Positions 19,231 through 28,542 of a stretch of DNA of 64,000 nt are shown here, one piece after another. Position numbers and translations under genes: made by a program. The notes beneath the pieces were generated by a model, which ran no database searches, was not told where the DNA came from, and saw only the letters and a program-made list of their open reading frames with translations. Source of the DNA: Clostridia bacterium (GTDB lineage: Bacteria > Bacillota > Clostridia > Oscillospirales > Acutalibacteraceae); the NCBI GenBank assembly GCA_017428525.1, contig JAFRQQ010000034.1:1-64000 (forward strand), given 5' to 3'. Within the stretch, counting starts at the first letter, position 1, and every line of letters starts with the position of its first letter.

Positions 19231-20502
19231 ATGCCTCAGATCAACTTGCTCACGGACGGGGTCCGTCTGGTGGCGGAGCCGACCGACCGCTTCAAAACCG
19301 CGTGCATTTCCGTTTCCATGGCCCTGCCGATGGATGAGCATATGGCGGCGAACGCCCTGCTGCTCTATCTGCTCAAGCGCTCCTGCCGCGCCTATCCCGA
19401 TATGACGCAGCTGCAGGGCAAGCTGGATGCGCTTTACGGCGCGTCCATCGGTGCGGATATCTCCAAAATCGGCGAAGCGCAGGTGCTGCGTCTGCAGCTG
19501 ACGTGCCTTGCGGATAAATTCGCCCTCACGAAGGAGAGCATCGCCGCCGAGAGCGCGCAGCTGCTGGCCGATCTGATCTTCCGCCCGAACGTCAAAAACG
19601 CCAGCTTCGGCGCCGCGGCGCTGCAGGCGGAAAAGCGTCTGCTGATCCAGCGCGTGGAGGAGGAGCTGAACGACAAGCGCACCTATGCGTATGAGCAGCT
19701 GATCGCGAATATGTGCCAGAACGAGCTGTACGGCAAGCCGAAATACGGCACCGTGGAAGAGATCGAAGCGGTGAAAATGTCCGACGTCTACGCCGCGTGG
19801 CGCAATCTGCTGCGCACGGCGATCTTCCAGATCACCGTGGTCGGCGCGGCCGACGCCGCGCAGATCGCCGAGGCTTTCACTGCCGGCTTCAAGCGGATCG
19901 AACGCGCGCCGGTGACGCCGCCCACGCAGTTTGTGCAGCGCGCCCGCCGCTTCAACCATTACAGCAAATCGTTCCCGGTCAATCAGGGCAAGCTGGTGAT
20001 CGGCTTCCGCGCCGGCATGGCCGACAGCCTGGATCACATCGCTTCCATGACCGTGATGAACGATCTGTTCGGCGGCGGCACCTATTCCAAGCTCTTTGCC
20101 AACGTGCGCGAAAAGATGAGCCTGGCCTATTACTGCTGGTCGCGCCTGATCGCCTCCAAGGGTCTGCTGATCGTGGAGTGCGGCATCGACACCGAGATGG
20201 AGCGCAAGGCGTCGGCGGAGATCCTCAGCCAGCTTTCCGACTTGCGCAACAATAAAACCGACCCCGCGCTGCTCGACGCCTCCAAGCGCTCCCTGCGCGA
20301 GCGGCTCACGCCCGCCTCCCCGTACGGGATCCTGGAGTGGTACAGCGCCCAGGTGCTGCAGAGCGAAATCTGCACGCAGGAGGATCGGATCGCGGCGATC
20401 GAGGAGGTCACGATGGAGGACGTGTGCGCTGCGGCAAAACGCATTTCCATTGATTCGATCTATATGCTCTCCGCGGAGAAAACAGAGGAGGCAAAGGCAT
20501 GA
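19231..20502 (+). CDS. yfmF: M16-family peptidase-like protein, YfmF type (inactive partner)
   Basis: 423 residues with the two-domain M16 fold. The zinc-binding HxxEH motif is absent at the expected N-terminal position (VSMALPMDEHMAANALLLYLLKRS lacks it). That is typical of YfmF, the non-catalytic partner of YfmH in Firmicutes. The second domain carries KLVIGFRAGMADS and the glycine-rich LFGGGTYSKLFANVREK with the R/Y substrate-binding elements. The chosen ATG follows AAAGGAAG; an upstream in-frame ATG at 19195 overlaps the lysA stop and lacks a ribosome site. The yfmF-yfmH stop and start overlap. Confidence 0.88.
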   Translation: MPQINLLTDGVRLVAEPTDRFKTACISVSMALPMDEHMAANALLLYLLKRSCRAYPDMTQLQGKLDALYGASIGADISKIGEAQVLRLQLTCLADKFALTKESIAAESAQLLADLIFRPNVKNASFGAAALQAEKRLLIQRVEEELNDKRTYAYEQLIANMCQNELYGKPKYGTVEEIEAVKMSDVYAAWRNLLRTAIFQITVVGAADAAQIAEAFTAGFKRIERAPVTPPTQFVQRARRFNHYSKSFPVNQGKLVIGFRAGMADSLDHIASMTVMNDLFGGGTYSKLFANVREKMSLAYYCWSRLIASKGLLIVECGIDTEMERKASAEILSQLSDLRNNKTDPALLDASKRSLRERLTPASPYGILEWYSAQVLQSEICTQEDRIAAIEEVTMEDVCAAAKRISIDSIYMLSAEKTEEAKA

Positions 20503-21788
20503 GGACCAAGAAATATACCGACGCAAAGCTCAGCGAGACCGTCTATGTCGGCAAGCACAGCTCCGGACTGGAGGTCCGCGTGCTGCCGAAGGCGGGGTAT
20601 GATTCGGTTTATGCGCTCTTCGGCGTGCGCTACGGCTCGATCGACACCGCGGTCAAAAACGCGGACGGCGTGTTTGAAACCATCCCCGAGGGCACGGCGC
20701 ATTTCCTCGAGCACAAGCTGTTTGAGAGCGAGGAGCTCAACGCGTTCGAGCGCTTTGAAAAGACCGGCGCGAGCGCAAACGCCTACACCAGCTTTGAAAA
20801 AACGGCCTATCTGTTCAAGGGCTCGAGCGAGATCGAGGCGTCGCTGGAGATCCTGCTGGATTTCGTGCAGAATCCGTATTTCACGCAGGAAACCGTCGAT
20901 AAGGAGCAGGGCATCATCGGGCAGGAGATCCGGATGTATCAGGATGAGCCGGACTGGCAGGTGATGTTCAACCTCCTGCGTGCGCTTTATAAATCGCATC
21001 CCGTGCGCATCGATATCGCCGGCACGCAGGCGTCCATCGCCGAGATCGACGCCGATCTGCTTTACCGGCTGTATGAGACTTTCTATAATCCCGCCAACAT
21101 GGCGCTGACCGTGGTCGGCGGCGTTGAACCGGAAACGGTGTTCGCGCTGGTGGATCGCTGTCTGGTCAAGAAAAAGGGCGCGCCCTGCGAGCGCAAGTTC
21201 GTGCCGGAGAAGCCGGCGCCGGTGCAGTCTTATATTGAGCAGGCCATGTCCGTGGCGGAAAAGCAGTTCCTGCTCGGCTACAAGCTGGATCTCAAGACGC
21301 CGGAGCTGACCCTGGCCGAGGAAACGGCGACCGATATTGCGCTGGAGGCGCTGGTCGGGCGCTCCTCGCCGCTCTTCCGCCGTCTGCTGGATGAAGAACT
21401 GATCGACATGGGCTTCGGCGCGGAACTCTTCTGCGGCCACGGCTATGCCTGTGTGATGTTCGGCGGCACCAGCCGCGACCCCGAGGCCGCCGTCAAGCAG
21501 ATCCGCGTGGAGCTGCGCAAGGTCCGCAAGCAGGGGCTCGATCCGGACGCCTTCGAGCGCGCGAAACGCAAGCTCTACGGCAAATCCGTGATGTGCTACA
21601 ACGAAATCGGCGCGACGGCAAACCTGCTGCTCGATCTCTGGCTTTGCGGCGACCCGCCGTTTGCCGAGATCGCGGCCTGCAAGCAGGTCACGCTCGAACA
21701 GGCGCAGGCGCAGCTCGCGCTGCTGCAGGACAAGGCGTCCGCGCTGTCCGTGATCGTGCCTGTGCAGAAGGAGACTGCCGATGTCTGA
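20499..21788 (+). CDS. yfmH: M16-family zinc metallopeptidase, YfmH type
   Basis: 429 residues. The inverted zinc motif HFLEH lies near residue 68 (GTAHFLEHKLFE), and the distal glutamate region EQGIIGQEIRMYQDEPDW supplies the third ligand, so this partner is catalytic. In Firmicutes YfmF/YfmH act as a peptidase pair; some are linked to EF-P modification. The start overlaps the yfmF stop (ATGA), implying equimolar synthesis, and the end overlaps lgt. Confidence 0.9.
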   Translation: MRTKKYTDAKLSETVYVGKHSSGLEVRVLPKAGYDSVYALFGVRYGSIDTAVKNADGVFETIPEGTAHFLEHKLFESEELNAFERFEKTGASANAYTSFEKTAYLFKGSSEIEASLEILLDFVQNPYFTQETVDKEQGIIGQEIRMYQDEPDWQVMFNLLRALYKSHPVRIDIAGTQASIAEIDADLLYRLYETFYNPANMALTVVGGVEPETVFALVDRCLVKKKGAPCERKFVPEKPAPVQSYIEQAMSVAEKQFLLGYKLDLKTPELTLAEETATDIALEALVGRSSPLFRRLLDEELIDMGFGAELFCGHGYACVMFGGTSRDPEAAVKQIRVELRKVRKQGLDPDAFERAKRKLYGKSVMCYNEIGATANLLLDLWLCGDPPFAEIAACKQVTLEQAQAQLALLQDKASALSVIVPVQKETADV

Positions 21789-22776
21789 TTATACCGATGT
21801 TTATTTCACCGCGCTGGGCGATCATCCCTTCCATGTGGCCTCCACGCTCGCGAGCTTTGACCTGTTCGGCCATCCGGTCGAGATCAAATGGTACGGCGCG
21901 ATCATCGCGTTCGGCTTCCTGCTCGCCGTGCTCTTCGGCGGGCGGATCGCCTGGAAGTGGAAGATCAGTCTGGACAAAATGGTGGATGTGCTCATCTACG
22001 GCACCCTCGCCGGCATTGTCGGCGCCAGACTTTACTATGTCTTTTCCCGCTGGGATTATTACGGCAAAAACCTCGCCGAGATCCCGCAGATCTGGAACGG
22101 CGGTCTCGCCATCTACGGCGGACTGATCCTCGGGCTGCTCGCGGCCTTCGTGGTCTGCCGGGTGCGCAAGCTCAGCATCCCGAATCTGCTGGATATGGCG
22201 ACCATGAGCTTTCTGATCGGGCAGGGGATCGGCCGCTGGGGCAACTTCACCAATCAGGAGGCCTTCGGCATCAACACCGACGCTCCCTGGGGCATGTGGA
22301 GCGAAAAGGTGCGCGAATATATCGTCACGCATCAGAGCTTTTTTGCCGAAAACGGGATCACGATGGATCCCAATAAGCCGGTGCATCCGACGTTTTTATA
22401 TGAATCTATCTCCTGCCTGGTCGGCTTCGCCGTGCTCTATATTATTCTGCGCAAGGCGCGGAAATTCAGCGGTCAGATGGCGCTGTGCTACGGCGTGTGG
22501 TACGGCACGGAGCGCGCGATCGTCGAGGGCCTGCGCACGGACAGCCTTTATATCGCCGGCACCACGCTGCGCATCTCGCAGGTGATTTCCATTGTGCTCG
22601 CGCTGGTCTGCGCCGTTGTGCTCGTGACCCTCTGGATCAAATATACGAAGCATCCCAAGCCCATTGACGGCGTCGACTATTTCTCCGAGCAGGAGGAAAA
22701 GGCCCGCGCGCAGGCGCTTGCCGACACCGAGGACTGGGTCGCGCATCGCACGCAGGCAATTGTTGAACATTCGTAA
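21781..22776 (+). CDS. lgt: Prolipoprotein diacylglyceryl transferase
   Basis: 331 residues with about seven membrane segments. It transfers diacylglycerol from phosphatidylglycerol to the lipobox cysteine of prolipoproteins. The signature GRWGNFTNQEAFG is present near residue 150, as are the YGALI-type conserved region (KWYGAIIAFGFLLAV), GARLYYVFSRW and a late YGVWYGTERAIVEGLRTDSL segment. The C-terminal tail after the last helix (about 55 residues, charged) is longer than usual. It overlaps yfmH by 8 bases. It would process lipoproteins such as the NlpA-like protein at 49898. Confidence 0.95.
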   Translation: MSDYTDVYFTALGDHPFHVASTLASFDLFGHPVEIKWYGAIIAFGFLLAVLFGGRIAWKWKISLDKMVDVLIYGTLAGIVGARLYYVFSRWDYYGKNLAEIPQIWNGGLAIYGGLILGLLAAFVVCRVRKLSIPNLLDMATMSFLIGQGIGRWGNFTNQEAFGINTDAPWGMWSEKVREYIVTHQSFFAENGITMDPNKPVHPTFLYESISCLVGFAVLYIILRKARKFSGQMALCYGVWYGTERAIVEGLRTDSLYIAGTTLRISQVISIVLALVCAVVLVTLWIKYTKHPKPIDGVDYFSEQEEKARAQALADTEDWVAHRTQAIVEHS

Positions 22777-22838
22777 GATTTTCGCAAGGATTTCATGATT
22801 ATTATCTGATATGATACGATTGAAAGAGGAGGATCCCC

Positions 22839-23708
22839 ATGGAGATTGCAGCTGAAAAACGCATTGACGGCAAGCAGATCCGCGACCATCATCTCGCGCT
22901 GATGGCGCAGGAAGTGGAAGCGCTCAAAGCCCGGGGCATCGAACCGGCGCTGGCCGTGATCATTGTCGGGCAGGATCCCGCCTCCCGCGTTTATGTCAAT
23001 AATAAAAAAGCCGCCTGCGCCAAAATCGGCGTGCGCTCGGCGGAATACGCGCTGCCGGAGGAAACGACGACCGAAGAGCTGCTTGCGCTGATCGATCGGC
23101 TCAACGCGGATCCTTCGATCAACGGCATTCTCTGTCAGCTGCCCGTGCCCGCGCACATCGATGAGAGCGCGGTGCTCGAGCGGATCGCGCCCGCAAAGGA
23201 CGTCGACTGCTTCCACCCCGTCAACGTCGGCCTGCTTTCCGTGGGCAAGGGGAATCTGATGCCCTGTACGCCGATGGGCGTGATGCAGATGCTCAAATAT
23301 GAGGGCGTGGATCCCGCCGGGATGCACTGCGTCGTGCTCGGCCGGAGCAATATCGTGGGCAAGCCCATGGCGATGCTCCTGCTTGCCGCGAACGCCACGG
23401 TGACGATCTGCCACTCCCGCACAAAGGATCTGGCCGCGCTTACGCGGCAGGCGGATCTGCTGGTGGCGGCGGTCGGCAAGCCGAAATTCGTCACCGCCGA
23501 TATGGTAAAGGACGGCGCGATCGTGATCGACGTGGGCATGGACCGGGATGAGAACGGGAAGCTGTGCGGCGATGTGGATTTCGACGCGGTGGCGCCCAAA
23601 GCGTCGCTGATCACGCCCGTGCCCGGCGGCGTCGGCCCGATGACGATCACCATGCTCATGCGCAACACGCTTGCGGCCTGCAAGGCGCAGAACGGGATCA
23701 AAGAATAA
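22839..23708 (+). CDS. folD: Bifunctional methylenetetrahydrofolate dehydrogenase/cyclohydrolase
   Basis: 289 residues. It interconverts 5,10-methylene-, methenyl- and 10-formyl-THF in one-carbon metabolism. Motifs seen are the active-site [13 protein letters not shown] segment (Y-x-x-x-K), the PCTPMGVM loop, [13 protein letters not shown] (Rossmann NADP site) and [10 protein letters not shown] near the C-terminus. The length is standard. The start follows GAGGAGG. The FolD identity is secure. Confidence 0.97.
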   Translation: MEIAAEKRIDGKQIRDHHLALMAQEVEALKARGIEPALAVIIVGQDPASRVYVNNKKAACAKIGVRSAEYALPEETTTEELLALIDRLNADPSINGILCQLPVPAHIDESAVLERIAPAKDVDCFHPVNVGLLSVGKGNLMPCTPMGVMQMLKYEGVDPAGMHCVVLGRSNIVGKPMAMLLLAANATVTICHSRTKDLAALTRQADLLVAAVGKPKFVTADMVKDGAIVIDVGMDRDENGKLCGDVDFDAVAPKASLITPVPGGVGPMTITMLMRNTLAACKAQNGIKE

Positions 23709-23732
23709 CATATTAAAGAAAGGGTGTCTGAA

Positions 23733-23972
23733 ATGGAGAAGAAGCTGTATCGCAGCAACACAGACAAAAAGATCTGCGGCGTGCTCGGCGGCCTGGCGGA
23801 GTATATCGGTATGGATTCCACCGTGCTGCGCATCGCCTATGTGCTGCTCTCGATTTTCGTGATCGGTTCGCCGGTCATCGTCTACATCGTGATGGCGCTG
23901 ATTATGCCGGAACCGCCGGCGCAGCAGACGCCGTATCAGCAGGCAAATTATACCGATGTCAACGGGCAATAA
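23733..23972 (+). CDS. PspC-domain membrane protein
   Basis: 79 residues. The PspC motif covers nearly the whole protein: KKLYRSNTDKKICGVLGGLAEYIG, then a hydrophobic hairpin (LRIAYVLLSIFVIG, VIVYIVMALIM), then a short polar tail. PspC-domain proteins act in membrane-stress responses, but stand-alone copies in Clostridia are uncharacterised. ATG 23733 follows AAAGAAAGGG by nine bases; a GTG at 23724 is in frame but overlaps this ribosome site. Confidence 0.88.
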   Translation: MEKKLYRSNTDKKICGVLGGLAEYIGMDSTVLRIAYVLLSIFVIGSPVIVYIVMALIMPEPPAQQTPYQQANYTDVNGQ

Positions 23973-23999
23973 ATTTTTTTAAAAACCGGAAAAAAACCT

Positions 24000-24028
24000 T
24001 TGACATCCTTGAAAACCTGTGCTATAAT
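24000..24028 (+). promoter_or_regulatory. Promoter of the rplU operon
   Basis: TTGACA, 17-base spacer, TATAAT: a near-consensus sigma-A promoter, the strongest seen in the window. Confidence 0.85.
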
Positions 24029-24032
24029 ACTT

Positions 24033-24140
24033 CATGCCGCTTATTCGGGGCGGGCTTGGTATGCCCGAAAACACGTCGTGTGCCTCAGGCAGCTCATCGG
24101 GCTGCGGAATAGCGAGTCTTAAAAAAAGGAAGGTTTTCCG
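24033..24140 (+). ncRNA. Ribosomal protein L21 leader RNA
   Basis: About 100 bases between the promoter and rplU can fold into small GC-rich hairpins (CGGGGCGGGC..., CAGGCAGCTCATCGGGCTGC). The position directly before rplU matches the L21 autoregulatory leader of Firmicutes. I identify it by position and general structure; a covariance-model search would confirm it. Confidence 0.6.
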
Positions 24141-24142
24141 AA

Positions 24143-24454
24143 ATGTACGCAATCATCGAAACCGGCGGCAAGCAGTACAAGGTCGAGGCGGGCGACACCG
24201 TCTTCATCGAGAAGCTTGACGCAGAAGCAGAAAGCGAATACACCTTTGACAAGGTGATCGCGGTTGGCACCGAGGACGGCATCACCGTCGGCGCACCTTA
24301 TGTGGACGGCGCCACCGTCGCGGCGAAGGTCGTCAAGAACGGCAAGGCAAAGAAGATCACGGTCTTCACTTACAAGCCGAAGAAGAACGAAAAGCGCAAG
24401 CTGGGTCACAGACAGCCTTACACCAAGGTTGAGATCGCAGCCATCAACGCGTAA
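24143..24454 (+). CDS. rplU: 50S ribosomal protein L21
   Basis: 103 residues. It opens with the classic [18 protein letters not shown] and ends with the RNA-binding [17 protein letters not shown]. It is first in the conserved rplU-prp-rpmA operon, behind a strong promoter and leader. The ribosome site AAGGAAGG precedes the ATG. Confidence 0.98.
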   Translation: MYAIIETGGKQYKVEAGDTVFIEKLDAEAESEYTFDKVIAVGTEDGITVGAPYVDGATVAAKVVKNGKAKKITVFTYKPKKNEKRKLGHRQPYTKVEIAAINA

Positions 24455-24463
24455 CCTTCCCCG

Positions 24464-24793
24464 ATGATCCGGGCGAAGTTTCTGATCGGTGACCACCGGT
24501 TGACCGGCTTTGAAATTCGCGGTCACGCCATGTTCGCCCCGGCGGGGAGCGACACCGTCTGCGCGGCGGTTTCCTCGGCGGCGTATCTGGCGGCCAACAC
24601 CATCACCGATGTGCTGTGCGAGCAAGCGCAGGCGCAGGTGACGGCGGGCAGCATGGTCGTTCGTCTCGCGGCCCCGACGCCGCAGAGCGAAGCCATCCTG
24701 CGCGGTCTGGCGATGCATCTGACCGCGCTTTCCAGGCAATATCCCACATTTATCAAAGTAACTTACGGAGGTGTACAGAATGCTTCAGATTAA
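24464..24793 (+). CDS. prp: Ribosomal-processing cysteine protease Prp
   Basis: 109 residues with the catalytic dyad of Prp: His in [11 protein letters not shown] near residue 22 and Cys in [11 protein letters not shown] near residue 34. Prp removes the N-terminal extension of ribosomal protein L27 in Firmicutes and some phages, a step needed for functional 50S subunits. It lies between rplU and rpmA and overlaps rpmA by 14 bases, the standard Firmicutes arrangement. Its substrate site is visible in the next gene. Confidence 0.95.
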   Translation: MIRAKFLIGDHRLTGFEIRGHAMFAPAGSDTVCAAVSSAAYLAANTITDVLCEQAQAQVTAGSMVVRLAAPTPQSEAILRGLAMHLTALSRQYPTFIKVTYGGVQNASD

Positions 24794-25064
24794 CATTCAG
24801 CTTTTTGCGCATAAAAAAGGTATGGGTTCCACCCGCAACGGCCGTGATTCCGAATCCAAGCGTCTCGGCACGAAGAGAGCGGACGGTCAGTTTGTGCTCG
24901 CGGGCAACATCCTTGTCCGTCAGAGAGGCACCCACATCCATCCCGGCAACAACGTCGGCATCGGTTCCGACGACACCCTGTTCGCGCTGATCGACGGCAC
25001 CGTCAAATTCGAGCGCATGGGCCGCGACCGCAAAAAGGTCAGCGTTTACGCCGTGGAGCAGTAA
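24780..25064 (+). CDS. rpmA: 50S ribosomal protein L27 with Prp-cleavable N-terminus
   Basis: 94 residues. The N-terminus [18 protein letters not shown] carries the Firmicutes extension; Prp is expected to cut after the LF, exposing AHKKG, which reaches the peptidyl-transferase centre. The rest ([27 protein letters not shown]) is standard L27. The ATG at 24780 follows ACGGAGGTG; an in-frame ATG at 24771 overlaps that ribosome site. Confidence 0.97.
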   Translation: MLQINIQLFAHKKGMGSTRNGRDSESKRLGTKRADGQFVLAGNILVRQRGTHIHPGNNVGIGSDDTLFALIDGTVKFERMGRDRKKVSVYAVEQ

Positions 25065-25078
25065 TTGCATACAAAAGC

Positions 25079-25117
25079 AGGAGACCGATCACCGCAAGGC
25101 GACCGGCCTCTTTTTTT
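25079..25117 (+). terminator. Intrinsic terminator after rpmA
   Basis: Stem GGAGACCGATC with GACCGGCCTC around a short loop, followed by seven T. Confidence 0.8.
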
Positions 25118-25186
25118 ATGGATTTTAAAAAAGCGGGCGCGCTGCAGCATCGATCTGCGGCGCGTCCGTCTGCGTGTGTTGCTGTT

Positions 25187-26941
25187 TTATTCGGCCGGCA
25201 GCGCGTATTTCTTCTCGAAGTCGTGAAACACCGCGGCGAACTGGCTGTTTTCACCGGCCTTGTAGTCGTTGAGGTATTCGTGCGTGTCAAACACGGAGCG
25301 GTGGATCTGAATGATGCACACCGCGATGTTGGAGCAGTGGTCGGAAACGCGCTCGAAATTCGTCAGCAGATCGCCGAGCACAAAGCCGTGCTCGATGGTG
25401 CACTGCCCGCCGGTCAGGCGGTGGATGTGATGATCCTTGATCTGCGCGGTCAGCTCGTCGATCACCTGCTCGAGCGGCTCGACAAGCATGGCCTTGTCCA
25501 GATCGTTTTCACAGAATGCGTCCGTCGTCATGCCGAGGATTTCGCGGATGGCGTTGGCTGCGATCTGCAGCTCCGCGTTGGCCGCGTCCGTAAAGGTCAG
25601 CTTTTTCTCCTGAATTTCCTCTGCGGTTTTCAGCAGGTTGACCGCGTGGTCGCCGATGCGCTCAAAATCGCCGATCGTATGCAGCAGGGTCGAGATCGTG
25701 TCGCTGTCCGTCGCGGAGAGGGCGCGGCCGGTCAGTTTGACCATATAGGTGCCCAGATGATCCTCATATTCATCCAGGCGCTCCTCGTTGCGCAGAATGG
25801 TTTCGGCGGTCTTGCGGTCATAATGCGTGAGCAGCGTCAGCGAGGCGCGCAGCGTATCCGCCGCCAGACGCGCCATATCCATGGTGTGATTGCGGCATTC
25901 CGCCACGGCCAGCGCCGGGGAATTGAGCAGGCGCTCGTCGAGGAACGTCGTTTCCGCGGGCGTGTTTTTATCCGGAACGGTCTTGATTGCCAGCTTCTCA
26001 AGCAGCTTGATGAAGGGGAAGAGCAGCACCGTGGTCGCAAGGTTGAAGATCGTGTGGATCACCGCGATGCCCACCGGCGCCGCCGCCTGCTGCGCGAAGC
26101 CGAAGCCGATCAGCTTATAAAGCAGGAAATAGAGCGTCAGATAGAAGGCCGTGCCGATGACTTTGATATAGATGTGCACCGCGACCACGCGCTTGGCGTT
26201 TTTGTTTGCGCCGATGCTCGAAAGCAGGGAGGTCACGCAGGTGCCGATGTTTTCGCCCATGATGATGGGGATCGCCATGTGGTAGGTGATCCCGCCGGTG
26301 AGCGAGAGCGCCTGCAGGATGCCGATGGTGGCCGCCGAGCTTTGCACAACGGCGGTGATGACGATGCCGATCAGCAGGCCGAGCAGGGGATTGGAGAAGA
26401 GCACGATCAGCTTGTCAAACGCCGCGCTCTCCGCCAGCGGCGCGGTGGCGCCGCTCATGAGCGTCATGCCGTACATCAGCACGGCAAAGCCCATCATGAC
26501 CGCGCCGATATTCTTGACGCGGTCTTTCTTTGAAACCATCATCAGAATGATGCCGACCAGCGCGACCAAGGGCGAAAAGGAGGTCGGCTTGAGCATCTTG
26601 AGCAGGAAATGATCGCTTTCAATGCCGGCAAGGCTCAGGATCCAGGCGGTCAGCGTCGTGCCGATGTTGGAGCCCATGAGCACGCCGATGCACTGCCCGA
26701 GCTTGAGCAGGCCGGAGTTGACCAGACCCACGAGCATCACGGTGACGGCCGAAGAGCTCTGCACGATCGCCGTGATGATCGTGCCGAGCGCCAGCCCCTT
26801 GATGGGCTTGTCCGTCATCGCGCGCAGGATCGTTTCCAGCTTGCCGCCGGCCACGCGCTCGAGCGCGCCGGACATGGTGCGCATGCCGAACAGGAAGAAC
26901 GCCAGTCCGCCGAGCAGAGTGAAAATATCAAAAACAGTCAA
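25187..26941 (-). CDS. Na+/phosphate cotransporter with C-terminal PhoU-like domain
   Basis: 584 residues. Residues 1-310 hold two inverted NptA repeats, each with the diagnostic Gln-Ser-Ser motif (TAIVQSSSAVTV near 60; TAVVQSSAATIG near 190). Residues about 340-560 form PhoU-like helical bundles (ERIGDHAVNLLKTAEEI, ERVSDHCSNIAVCII). The family couples sodium to phosphate or a related anion; the PhoU part probably regulates it. The start is a TTG eight bases after GGAGGG. I saw no convincing -35 box, although a TATAAT lies about 30 bases upstream. Confidence 0.93.
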   Translation of the reverse strand: MTVFDIFTLLGGLAFFLFGMRTMSGALERVAGGKLETILRAMTDKPIKGLALGTIITAIVQSSSAVTVMLVGLVNSGLLKLGQCIGVLMGSNIGTTLTAWILSLAGIESDHFLLKMLKPTSFSPLVALVGIILMMVSKKDRVKNIGAVMMGFAVLMYGMTLMSGATAPLAESAAFDKLIVLFSNPLLGLLIGIVITAVVQSSAATIGILQALSLTGGITYHMAIPIIMGENIGTCVTSLLSSIGANKNAKRVVAVHIYIKVIGTAFYLTLYFLLYKLIGFGFAQQAAAPVGIAVIHTIFNLATTVLLFPFIKLLEKLAIKTVPDKNTPAETTFLDERLLNSPALAVAECRNHTMDMARLAADTLRASLTLLTHYDRKTAETILRNEERLDEYEDHLGTYMVKLTGRALSATDSDTISTLLHTIGDFERIGDHAVNLLKTAEEIQEKKLTFTDAANAELQIAANAIREILGMTTDAFCENDLDKAMLVEPLEQVIDELTAQIKDHHIHRLTGGQCTIEHGFVLGDLLTNFERVSDHCSNIAVCIIQIHRSVFDTHEYLNDYKAGENSQFAAVFHDFEKKYALPAE

Positions 26942-27060
26942 ACGACAATCCCTCCGTAATTAAGATGTAATTATACTATAGCCGAGATTCCGCGAAAAAG
27001 CAACCGGTGAAAGGAATTATTTTAAATTCCGTGCATAGAACCCGCAGCCCCCGCTTACAA

Positions 27061-27091
27061 TAAAAACGGAGCCGACGGCGTCGGCTCCGGA
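27061..27091 (-). terminator. Intrinsic terminator of the aminotransferase gene
   Basis: Minus-strand GGAGCCGAC..GTCGGCTCC perfect stem followed by TTTTTATT. Confidence 0.85.
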
Positions 27092-27099
27092 AACAGTGC

Positions 27100-28371
27100 T
27101 TATTCGGAACGTGCAGAGAGGATCTTCTCGATGGCTGCTTTTTCAACGCAGACGCAGAGGATCTCAGCCGCCTTGCAGAGTTCATCCTGTTGAGGGAAGG
27201 AGGGGGCAATGCGGATATTTCTGTCGGCGGGGTCCTTGCCGTGAGGGTAGGTTGCGCCTGCCCCGGTGAGGGTCACGCCGGCAGCCTTGCACAGCGCGAC
27301 CGTGCGTTTCGCGCAGCCCTCGGGCACATCGAGACTGATGAAATAGCCGCCGTTCGGCTTCGTCCAGGAGGCGATGCCGGTCAGGTTTTCTTCGAATGCG
27401 TCGAGCACGGCGTTAAAACTCGGCACCAGCAGCGCCCGGTGCTTTTCCATATGCTCCAGGATGCCCGCAAGATTCTTGAAATACCGCACATGGCGCAGCT
27501 GATTGACCTTGTCGTGGGAAATGATCTGCACCTTCATGCGCGCCTTGACAGCCGCGATATTCGCCGGAGAGGCCGCCATTGCAGCTACGCCGGCGCCGGG
27601 GAAGGAAATCTTGGAGGTGGACACCACCTCGATAAAGTGATCCTCCGTGCCGTATGCGCGCGCGGCGTCAAAGATATTCATCAGATGATCGGGCGTATCC
27701 GTCAGATGGTGTACGCAGTAGGCGTTGTCCCAGAAAACGCGGAAATCCTTTGCTGCCGGCCGGAGCGCGGCGAAGCGGCGCACCACGTCGTCGGAGAAGG
27801 TGACGCCGGTCGGATTGGAATACATCGGCACGCAGATCAGACCCTTGACCGAAGGATCCTGCGCCCACGCCTCCACGGCGTCCATATCCGGGCCGTTTTC
27901 ATCCATGGGGATCGGGATCATTTCAAAGCCGAACTGCTCCAGGATCGCGAAATGACGGTCATAGCCGGGCACGGGGCAGAGGAATTTCAGCTTGCCCTGC
28001 TGATTCCACGGCGTGCCGCCCGCGCCGAACTGCATGTATTGGGCGATCAGATCATACATGATGCACAGGCTCGAGTTGCCGAAAATCACCACCAGCGCGG
28101 GATCCACGCCCATCAGCTCGGCAAACAGCTGCTTGCACTCCGGAATACCGTCGAGCACGCCGTAATTGCGCGTTTCCGTGCCGTCCGAAGCGAGAAAATC
28201 GCCGAGCAGCGCCGGGTCCAGCATACCGTTGCAGAGATTGAGCTGCAGTCTGCCGGGCTTGCCGCGCGCCATATTGAGGGAAAGCCCCAGCGCTTCATAG
28301 GCCGCGTGGCGGTCGTTGAGCTCTGCCAGCCGGGCTTTGAGCTGTTCGGTTGTGCAGGATGCAAGGTTCAT
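27100..28371 (-). CDS. PLP-dependent aminotransferase, aspartate aminotransferase Ic-like
   Basis: About 423 residues of fold-type I aminotransferase. Visible are NMARGKPGRLQLNL at the start, GNSSLCIMYDL near 100, the PLP-ring Asp in FWDNAYCVHHL near 215, the Schiff-base Lys in VSTSKISFPGAG near 250, and NIRIAPSFP with the carboxylate-binding Arg near 395. The overall pattern fits the Ic subgroup of aspartate aminotransferases found in Actinobacteria and Clostridia rather than classical AspC. The ATG at 28371 is preferred because it is nine bases after AGAAGG; the ATG at 28380 overlaps that site. Confidence 0.85.
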   Translation of the reverse strand: MNLASCTTEQLKARLAELNDRHAAYEALGLSLNMARGKPGRLQLNLCNGMLDPALLGDFLASDGTETRNYGVLDGIPECKQLFAELMGVDPALVVIFGNSSLCIMYDLIAQYMQFGAGGTPWNQQGKLKFLCPVPGYDRHFAILEQFGFEMIPIPMDENGPDMDAVEAWAQDPSVKGLICVPMYSNPTGVTFSDDVVRRFAALRPAAKDFRVFWDNAYCVHHLTDTPDHLMNIFDAARAYGTEDHFIEVVSTSKISFPGAGVAAMAASPANIAAVKARMKVQIISHDKVNQLRHVRYFKNLAGILEHMEKHRALLVPSFNAVLDAFEENLTGIASWTKPNGGYFISLDVPEGCAKRTVALCKAAGVTLTGAGATYPHGKDPADRNIRIAPSFPQQDELCKAAEILCVCVEKAAIEKILSARSE

Positions 28372-28418
28372 AACAATCATCCTTCTGATTTAAAAAAATA
28401 ATACTCTATAATGGCTAT

Positions 28419-28447
28419 ATTTTAATATATTCTTTTCTGTTTTGCAA
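28419..28447 (-). promoter_or_regulatory. Promoter of the aminotransferase gene
   Basis: Minus-strand TTGCAA, 17-base spacer, TAAAAT, about 50 bases upstream of the start codon. Confidence 0.65.
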
Positions 28448-28495
28448 GTGTTATTTTGATTCCCTGCAAATTTTGGTGATTCTACACGAAAAATG

Positions 28496-28528
28496 AACGG
28501 AGACTGCATTTTTTTGCACTCTCCGTTC
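28496..28528 (-). terminator. Intrinsic terminator of the ligase-ACP-hyp operon
   Basis: Minus-strand AACGGAGAGTGCA paired with TGCAGTCTCCGTT (one mismatch) around an A-rich loop, followed by CATTTTTCG. It lies 15 bases past the hypA stop. Confidence 0.8.
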
Positions 28529-28542
28529 CAAAGATTCTGTTT

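Noticed and set aside
25118..26533. A 471-codon plus-strand open frame opposite the Na/Pi cotransporter.
   Set aside because: Antisense shadow; the other strand shows both QSS motifs and PhoU-like helices.
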